Shown here piece by piece: positions 31,506-36,332 of a DNA stretch of 36,332 bases. The translations under genes and the position numbers were made by a program. This DNA is from Mycobacterium sp. E1214. Lineage in GTDB: Bacteria > Actinomycetota > Actinomycetes > Mycobacteriales > Mycobacteriaceae. Under the pieces are notes generated by a model. The model saw only the letters and a program-made list of their open reading frames with translations, searched no databases and was not told the origin of the DNA. Position 1 is the first letter of the stretch. Every line of letters starts with the position of its first letter. Where the stretch lies: contig NZ_LZJC01000164.1 in the NCBI RefSeq assembly GCF_001666755.1, positions 1-36,332 of the forward strand. Reading direction: 5' to 3'.

Positions 31506-32611
31506 TCTTGTTGGGTGGCAAAGACATTCTTGGGGATGGTCAGCGGCAGGTCGACCGAGCTGAGTAGCCCGGGCGGCGCTGCGACGACGTAGGGTACGGC
31601 GTTGGCGACGCGCATCGCGGTGGCCACCATCGCGCCGGCTCCGGACGTCATTGAGCCGATCCCGGCCCGACCCGGGTCACGCAGGGTCGCCGCCAGGGTG
31701 CAGTCGATGTCGGGGTCACCGGTGATCATGACGCGGTAGGACAGGTCACCGATACCGCGCGGCCAGTCCGGAGCGACGCTGTGCGCCAGGCGCGTAACGT
31801 GTTCGACGATGATCGCCTCGTGGCCGTCGACCACGCCGATCGCCTTCATGCGAATGGCGCCGCACGTTCCCGCCTCGACCGTTCCCATGGCGACTTCCAA
31901 GGTTTCGTTGGTCACGGCCCGATCGAATTCTTCGCGCATCTCCTGGACTTCGACGCCGAAGGCGTCGCCGATCAACCGGACCTGGCCCGCCCACTCGCCG
32001 GCGATCGCGCCGGGAAAGGAGATCCAAGGCTGGTAGTCCAGGGGTTGGCCGAATCCCAAGCCGTTGATCATGATGTCGGGCACGCCGTAGTCGTCGTACA
32101 ACCCGATCTCGTAGGAGTGGATCTTTTCGATGGAGGACGATTGCGTCGACAGCACCAGGGGCAGGTAGTCGGCGGCGAATCCGGGTTCGATGCCCGAGGC
32201 GTAGAGCGACGCCTGTCCTTGCTTGGCCGCGGCGACGAGTTGCTCGCGCCACTCGGCGGGTTCGTAGGCGTGCGGGTTGACCAGCCGCGTGGTGCTGGTG
32301 GTGACGACATTGAGACCGGATTCGAGCAGTTTCACGTAGTCCGGGATCGCCAGGGCATCGCGTTCGGGGCCGCTGGCCGCATAGATCACGCAGTCGGGCT
32401 TGAGCGCGATCAGGGCATCCGCGTCGTTGGTCGCCTTGATGCCGATCGGCTCACCGCCGGCCAACTCGCCGGCGTCCTTACCCACCTTGTCCGCGGAATG
32501 CACCCAGACGCCGACTAATTCGAGGTCGGGGCGCCTCGAGACGGTGCGGATAGCGATCGAGCCGATCCCTCCGGTCGCCCACACCACTACGCGATATTTG
32601 CCTGCGGCCAC
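31487..32611 (-). CDS. NAD(P)H-dependent DapB-fold dehydrogenase
   Basis: A 374-residue enzyme of the dihydrodipicolinate reductase-like group common in mycobacteria (often annotated as NAD(P)H-dependent amine dehydrogenase family). Rossmann motif VVVWATGGIGSIAIRTV at 8-24, then LELVGVWVHSADKVGKDAGE and GLNVVTTSTTRLVNP; SGIEPGFAADYLPLVL marks the second domain. It is started at GTG 32611 with a strong AAGGAGG upstream. It lies 25 bases after the P450 gene and precedes a truncated paralogue. Such genes cluster with P450s and steroid- or lipid-degradation genes; the substrate here is unknown. Confidence 0.85.
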   Translation of the reverse strand: MAAGKYRVVVWATGGIGSIAIRTVSRRPDLELVGVWVHSADKVGKDAGELAGGEPIGIKATNDADALIALKPDCVIYAASGPERDALAIPDYVKLLESGLNVVTTSTTRLVNPHAYEPAEWREQLVAAAKQGQASLYASGIEPGFAADYLPLVLSTQSSSIEKIHSYEIGLYDDYGVPDIMINGLGFGQPLDYQPWISFPGAIAGEWAGQVRLIGDAFGVEVQEMREEFDRAVTNETLEVAMGTVEAGTCGAIRMKAIGVVDGHEAIIVEHVTRLAHSVAPDWPRGIGDLSYRVMITGDPDIDCTLAATLRDPGRAGIGSMTSGAGAMVATAMRVANAVPYVVAAPPGLLSSVDLPLTIPKNVFATQQDWKRLG

Positions 32612-32636
32612 GATTCCTCCTTCAATTATGTTTGAA

Positions 32637-33842
32637 TTATGTTGCGGCTCTTAGATTTTTGACGGGAAGCCGGCCCCAGCCGCGGACACTGGACGTGCGG
32701 GCCCTGCTGGCGTGCTCGTAGTCGACTTCCCAGTCGGTCCAGCGCTTCAGTACTTCCTCGAGCGCAACCCGCGCCTCCAATCGCGCCAGCGCCGAGCCGA
32801 GGCAGAAGTGCAAGCCCTGGCCGAAGCTCAAATGTCCTCCCGTGCGGTGGATGTCGTAACGATCGGGGTCCTCGTAGTGCGTCTCGTCGCGGTTGGCCGA
32901 CGCGTTGAGCAAAAGCATGTAGGACCCTTCGGCCACCGTCTTTCCGTAATGCTCGACGTCCCGGGCAACGTATCGCGCTTGCACCGGTGATGGCGGCTCG
33001 AAGCGCAGGGTCTCTTCAACGGCGTTGGGGATTAGCGAGAAGTCGTTGACGAGTTTGCGTCTTTGGTCGGGGTGGTTGCCGAGCAGCTCCCCGAGGAAGC
33101 CGATCAGCCGGGCGGTGGTCTCGTTGCCTGCCCCGGCGATCATCGCGGTGTAGGCCAGCACTTCGCTGCGCTCGAGCGGACGCACGGTGCCGTCTTGCTC
33201 TTCCACCTGGGCATTGAGCAGTTCGGTCATCAGGTCGTCGGAAGGGTGCGTCGCCCGCCACTCGATGTAGTCGGCGAACAAGGCGACCGAGTCCTCGAAT
33301 TTCTCCGGATCGAACGCGGCGCCTTCGGAGTCGATGCTGATGTTCTTGTCGTTGCGGTCGCGGATGGCCTGCTGCCCCTCCTCGGGGATCCCCAGCAGGA
33401 AGCCGATGGTCCGCATCGGCATCACCGCGCCAAGATCGGCGACGAAGTCGAACCCGTCCGCCTCACGCAGCGGATCTAATGCGCGACAACACAAGTCGCG
33501 CACGAGGTCTTCAACCGCCAGCATCCGGCGGGGAGTGAAGACGCGCGACAACAGGCGCCGGTGCAGATCGTGCAGCGGCGGGTCCTCGAACAGCAGGATC
33601 CCGGGCGGGATTTCGACGCCGGCGAACAAGATGTCGGCGGTGGTGCCGTGCCCGGACCGATAGGTTTCCCAGTCGTGCAGCGCCGGTGAGACGTCGTCGT
33701 AGCGACTCAGCGCATAAAAGTTGTGTTTCTCGTTGTAATAGAGCGGTGCTTCGGCGCGCATCCGTTTCCAGATGGGATAGGGGTCGTCGTCGATCTTGTG
33801 GTCGAACGGGTCGTAATACAGCTCGGCTGTGGTCTCGGCCAA
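32637..33842 (-). CDS. Cytochrome P450
   Basis: A 401-residue soluble bacterial P450. I helix AGAGNETT at 236-243 (oxygen activation), ExxR at Glu 277-Arg 280, and the haem loop FGQGLHFCLG with the iron-ligand Cys 347. Start at TTG 33842 (LAETTAELYY): it gives the usual P450 length and AGGAAG lies six bases upstream; the open frame continues to 34646 only as a shadow of the AveC-like gene. It follows that gene by 11 bases. It probably hydroxylates a lipid or steroid-like substrate, with electrons from a ferredoxin encoded elsewhere; none is in the window. Confidence 0.92.
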   Translation of the reverse strand: MAETTAELYYDPFDHKIDDDPYPIWKRMRAEAPLYYNEKHNFYALSRYDDVSPALHDWETYRSGHGTTADILFAGVEIPPGILLFEDPPLHDLHRRLLSRVFTPRRMLAVEDLVRDLCCRALDPLREADGFDFVADLGAVMPMRTIGFLLGIPEEGQQAIRDRNDKNISIDSEGAAFDPEKFEDSVALFADYIEWRATHPSDDLMTELLNAQVEEQDGTVRPLERSEVLAYTAMIAGAGNETTARLIGFLGELLGNHPDQRRKLVNDFSLIPNAVEETLRFEPPSPVQARYVARDVEHYGKTVAEGSYMLLLNASANRDETHYEDPDRYDIHRTGGHLSFGQGLHFCLGSALARLEARVALEEVLKRWTDWEVDYEHASRARTSSVRGWGRLPVKNLRAAT

Positions 33843-33853
33843 GGGTTGTCTTC

Positions 33854-34627
33854 CTATTTGGGTTGGTTGGGTGTGCCGGGATACAGCTGCTCGGTGGGTC
33901 CCGCGGTCACCCAGCCGCCCAGCTTCGTGATCAGATGTGGCGCGAAGACCGCGCCGTAAACCAGGTGCCCGACGACGATGACGGCGACGACGGACAGGAT
34001 CGACGACTGAACGCGGCTGTTCGATTTCTTGTCGGCCCACATCTCGATGACGTTGCGGCCCTCGTCGTCGGTGCGTCCGAGAAGGTACGTGAAGACCATC
34101 ATCTCGATGCCCATGGCGAGCGAGTCGTACAGCGGGTACTGGTGTTTGGTGCCCTCGAATATCGCCAGGCCCGGGATCACGTGGCCGTAATAAAAGTTGC
34201 CGAAGTGGGCGCCGGTGACCGCGTTGAAGAAGAACGCCCAGCAGAAGCCCACAGTGAGCCCGACGACCAGCAGGGTGAGGGGCCGCCGCCAGTGGAATTT
34301 CGCGCTCAGCCATCGGCCCAGGGCAGCCCCGGTGATGGCGGGCAGCACAAAGTAGGACACGTAGCCGATCGGGACCGACGACGGCAACCCGCCCCACGTG
34401 ACGTTGAGCGGCCACCAGGACGGCATCCGGGGCAGAGCGGGCGGAAACTGCGCATACATCGCCCAGTCGTAGGGTGACTCGATCCACGAGAACGAGAGCG
34501 CCGAAATGCACAGGAGCAGCAGCGGATGAATCCGCTTGCGGCGATAACTCAGATAGATCCCGATCAGCACGAAGGCGGTTCCGCTCACGATGGCGAAGTA
34601 CAGTGCGCCCGCCATCAGCGGCGTCAT
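33854..34627 (-). CDS. AveC-like (spirocyclase family) membrane protein
   Basis: A 257-residue multi-pass membrane protein from ATG 34627. About six helices are visible: near 6-25 (ALYFAIVSGTAFVLIGIYL), 33-50, 83-105 (PIGYVSYFVLPAITGAALG), 115-135 (LTLLVVGLTVGFCWAFFF), 163-180 and 208-228 (SSILSVVAVIVVGHLVYGAV). Conserved-looking loops are SWIESPYDWAMYAQFPPALP and HFGNFYYGHVIPG. I recognise the mycobacterial family annotated as spirocyclase AveC-like, named for the avermectin pathway enzyme. In mycobacteria the role is unproven. Coupled to the smORF before it (ATGA) and to the P450 after it. Confidence 0.75.
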   Translation of the reverse strand: MTPLMAGALYFAIVSGTAFVLIGIYLSYRRKRIHPLLLLCISALSFSWIESPYDWAMYAQFPPALPRMPSWWPLNVTWGGLPSSVPIGYVSYFVLPAITGAALGRWLSAKFHWRRPLTLLVVGLTVGFCWAFFFNAVTGAHFGNFYYGHVIPGLAIFEGTKHQYPLYDSLAMGIEMMVFTYLLGRTDDEGRNVIEMWADKKSNSRVQSSILSVVAVIVVGHLVYGAVFAPHLITKLGGWVTAGPTEQLYPGTPNQPK

Positions 34628-34716
34628 CGACGGCTCTCCGGGTCAAAGCGCAGCACCAGCCCGAACACCAGCGCGATCAGGCCGAACAACGTGCCTAGCA
34701 TGATCACAGCACCCAC
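34624..34716 (-). CDS. 30-residue single-TM peptide
   Basis: GTG 34716 opens a 30-codon frame, GAVIMLGTLFGLIALVFGLV followed by LRFDPESRR: one membrane helix and a charged tail. Its TGA overlaps the ATG of the AveC-like gene (ATGA), which argues that it is translated. It is too short for ordinary gene finders. A small subunit or membrane partner of the AveC-like protein is the simplest guess; no family is recognised. Confidence 0.5.
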   Translation of the reverse strand: MGAVIMLGTLFGLIALVFGLVLRFDPESRR

Positions 34717-34748
34717 GCCCGTACCCTTCGGAGAGCGAACTCGACCCC

Positions 34749-34770
34749 TAAGATAGTGCCAACTATCTTA
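34749..34770. promoter_or_regulatory. Perfect palindrome, TetR operator
   Basis: TAAGATAGT and its exact complement ACTATCTTA flank the spacer GCCA. The dyad lies in the 91-base divergent region between the smORF/AveC/P450 operon and the TetR gene. A 9+4+9 perfect dyad here is almost certainly the binding site of that TetR protein, with control of both directions. Confidence 0.8.
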
Positions 34771-34807
34771 AAAGCAGTCAACCACCCACCGCGGATCAAG
34801 GAGCGAA

Positions 34808-35461
34808 GTGTCACCTCCCGCCAGAAAGCAGGCCGAGGCGCCCGCCGCGGGGTCGCGCCGGCCACGTGGCGAACCCCGCAAGCTTCTGCTCGCCGCTGCC
34901 CGCGACCTTTTCGCCCGCCAGGACTACCGCAGCACGACAACGCGCGAAATCGCCCAAGCCGCAGGGGTTACCGAACATCTGCTGTTCCGCAATTTCGGTT
35001 CGAAGGCGGGGCTGTTCCGCGAAGCCCTCGTCTTGCCCTTCACCGGATTCGTCGACGACTTCGGCAGGACCTGGGAATCGGTCGTTCACGAGGAGACCGA
35101 CGAGAAGGAGTTCGCGCGGCGCTTCGTCGGACAGCTCTACGACGTGTTCGTCGAGCACCACGGCCTGCTGCTGACGCTGATGGCCGCCGAGACGCTCAGC
35201 GAGGAAGACATGGCCGAAACCGGCATCGCCGACATCAGGCGCGCCCTGAACGTGCTCAGCCAGATCGGCGCCGAGGGCATGCGGATCCGTGGCCTGCGTT
35301 CCAGCGAGCCAGATCTGCCCGCGCACTCCACCGTGGCGATGATCGCAGGCATGGCGGCATTGCGGTCCACGTACTTCCGCACCGAACCGCCGACCAGAGA
35401 AGCCATCGTGGAGGAACTGGTGCAGGCGATCCTGCACGGTCTCCTGCATCGGCAAGACTGA
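34808..35461 (+). CDS. TetR-family regulator of the P450 operon
   Basis: A 217-residue regulator from GTG 34808, with AAGGAG upstream. After a basic Ala/Pro-rich tail the HTH domain is standard: LLLAAARDLFARQDYRSTTT, REIAQAAGVTEHLLFRNFGS with KAGLF. The C-terminal ligand domain spans about 85-215. It faces the P450/AveC-like operon across a perfect palindrome, so it most likely represses that operon and itself, with a lipid-like effector. Which ligand cannot be read. Confidence 0.9.
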   Translation: MSPPARKQAEAPAAGSRRPRGEPRKLLLAAARDLFARQDYRSTTTREIAQAAGVTEHLLFRNFGSKAGLFREALVLPFTGFVDDFGRTWESVVHEETDEKEFARRFVGQLYDVFVEHHGLLLTLMAAETLSEEDMAETGIADIRRALNVLSQIGAEGMRIRGLRSSEPDLPAHSTVAMIAGMAALRSTYFRTEPPTREAIVEELVQAILHGLLHRQD

Positions 35462-35652
35462 CGGGCTCTCGTGGGTTTCTAGGCGTGGTGGCCGGCGCCG
35501 CTGGACCAGTACGCGCACACACCGCCGCCCACGCGCTGCACACCGTCGCGACCACCTACGGCGACCGGCGCCCGCAGCATGCACCAGGTGAATGCCAGTA
35601 GGTGATCGCGGCGGGCGACGACGATGGTCGGGCTCGCCGTAGACTTCGGCGG

Positions 35653-35985
35653 GTGGCGACACGGCGCGGACGACCGACACAAGCCGAGGCGGCGAAGCTT
35701 GACCTCGCGGTGCGTGAGGCGGCCGTGGCGACGTTCGCCGAACTGGGTTACGGCGGAGCCAGTATGGAGGCCATCGCGCGGGCGGCCGGCATCACTAAGC
35801 GCTCGTTGTACGCGGGTTATCCGGACAAGCGCGCGGTGTTCGCTGATGTGGTTCCGTGGGCGCTGGCGCGCTACACCGATGATTCGGTAGTCGAAGACGG
35901 CGATGAGGAGGACGTCGAAGCTGCGTTAATCGCGCTGGGGCGGGCAGCGCTGGAGCGTGCGACACAAAGGACGCGGCCTCGTTGA
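35653..35985 (+). pseudogene. Second TetR gene, C-terminally truncated
   Basis: From GTG 35653 the frame reads VATRRGRPTQAEAAKLDLAV, then AAVATFAELGYGGASMEAIA and GITKRSLYAGYPDKRAVF, a complete TetR HTH domain. Only about 110 residues remain; after AALERATQR the frame goes into unrelated sequence and stops. A normal ligand domain is missing. The following bases hold pieces of two other genes, so this is deletion scar tissue. A start at 35602 is also in frame. Confidence 0.65.
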
Positions 35986-36124
35986 CAGCAATTCGTTTGA
36001 GCCGAACGTTTTGAGGATTGCCGGCCTGCCCACATCATCGACTCCGCCGACATATTGAACTCGGGGAACTCGATCGAGGCTTGCAGGCCCGCTTCACCCA
36101 TTTCCACCTGACCGGGTTCGCGAC

Positions 36125-36228
36125 GCAAAGCCAGTGGCTGGGGTGAAGAACTCGGGCCTGGGTAGGGAAATGGGCCGCGAGGGCCTCACCCGTACCTGGA
36201 GCCGAAAACCATCACCGTGCCGAAATAG
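36125..36228 (+). pseudogene. Aldehyde dehydrogenase C-terminal remnant
   Basis: The frame AGVKNSGLGREMGREGLT, then after a shift of frame PYLEPKTITVPK and a stop at 36228, is the end of an aldehyde dehydrogenase (the G.K.SG.GRE motif and following ..PY.E.K). Only about 34 residues are left, with a frameshift near 36190. No catalytic Cys or NAD-binding part is present. Confidence 0.6.
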
Positions 36229-36231
36229 CAT

Positions 36232-36332
36232 ACGCATGAAGACTCCGAACTGCTTACCGGTGGATTGGTGCGCTGGGGCGCCGACGGGCAGCTGCAGTAC
36301 CTCGGCCGCGCCGACGAGCAGGTCAAGATCCG
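36232..36332 (+). pseudogene. NRPS adenylation-domain fragment
   Basis: The frame reads ELLTGGLVRWGADGQLQYLG followed by RADEQVKI and runs out of the window. This is the A7-A8 core of adenylation domains (normally TGDLVRW..DG.L.YLGR.D.QVKIRG). The Asp of TGD is Gly here and no upstream domain exists, since an aldehyde dehydrogenase end lies directly before it; a deletion joined them. What follows is outside the window. Confidence 0.6.

Noticed and set aside
31781..32518. 245-residue frame antisense to the DapB-fold gene
   Set aside because: Shadow of a high-GC gene; no domain and unusual composition.
33843..34646. Upstream extension of the P450 frame (about 268 residues)
   Set aside because: It is Arg/His-rich and antiphase to the clear AveC-like gene; the P450 family length and ribosome site fix the start at 33842.

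Overview
The window looks like an accessory region of a slow- or intermediate-growing Mycobacterium, chromosomal island or plasmid. Evidence: high GC with frequent GTG starts, an MmpL-type exporter, a mycothiol-type (DinB/maleylpyruvate isomerase) enzyme, DUF4226-like ESX-style proteins, an EspR-like regulator, RelBE and VapBC modules of mycobacterial type, a P450/AveC-like operon and many broken transposases. The assignment rests on protein features only; the species is not identifiable.

Layout. (1) 0-4.1 kb, minus strand: two DUF4226-like secreted proteins alternate with two small paralogous proteins and end in a small membrane protein. Shared N-termini with unrelated C-termini look like a polymorphic-toxin array. 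(2) 4.1-8.6 kb: a secreted protein and a TetR regulator divergent from an MmpL transporter and a DinB-like enzyme, with a palindromic operator between them. (3) 8.6-11.6 kb: decayed genes (SRPBCC fragment, frameshifted FAD oxidoreductase, truncated serine recombinase beside a cluster of GTCTCA sites, IS256 transposase N-terminus). (4) 11.6-15.1 kb: an AAA ATPase overlapping a subtilisin-like protease, matching the IetAS plasmid-stability/antiphage pair. (5) 15.1-17.9 kb: divergent RelBE-like and VapBC-like toxin-antitoxin modules around a short iterated operator, followed by small coupled genes. (6) 17.9-21.6 kb: anchored membrane or secreted proteins around an EspR-like HTH protein. (7) 21.7-23.5 kb: scar tissue, including an inverted copy (21,953-22,333) of the window start, an IS481-type transposase remnant and a broken HhH-type gene. 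(8) 23.5-29.5 kb: the strongest candidate for a new system. It holds a 914-residue P-loop (STAND-like) ATPase with about ten Sel1 repeats, then a ParA/MinD-like ATPase abutting a SIR2-domain protein with no intergenic base, then a convergent two-TM protein. The ParA, SIR2 and two-TM genes are clearly lower in GC than their surroundings. (9) 29.8-31.0 kb: an IS3-family element with DD(35)E transposase and a stop codon at the OrfA/OrfB junction; it truncates the last gene of the next operon. (10) 31.0-34.7 kb, minus strand: a 30-residue membrane peptide, AveC-like protein, cytochrome P450 and two DapB-fold NAD(P)-dependent enzymes, read divergently from a TetR gene across a perfect 9+4+9 palindrome. 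(11) 35.6-36.3 kb: fragments of a second TetR gene, an aldehyde dehydrogenase and an NRPS adenylation domain.

Functionally, the window combines probable defence and conflict genes (DUF4226 array, IetAS, two toxin-antitoxin pairs, STAND-Sel1, ParA-SIR2) with two TetR-controlled metabolic or export operons. Several IS remnants sit between the modules, consistent with repeated insertion and deletion. Functions are inferred from motifs read by eye; no database search was possible.
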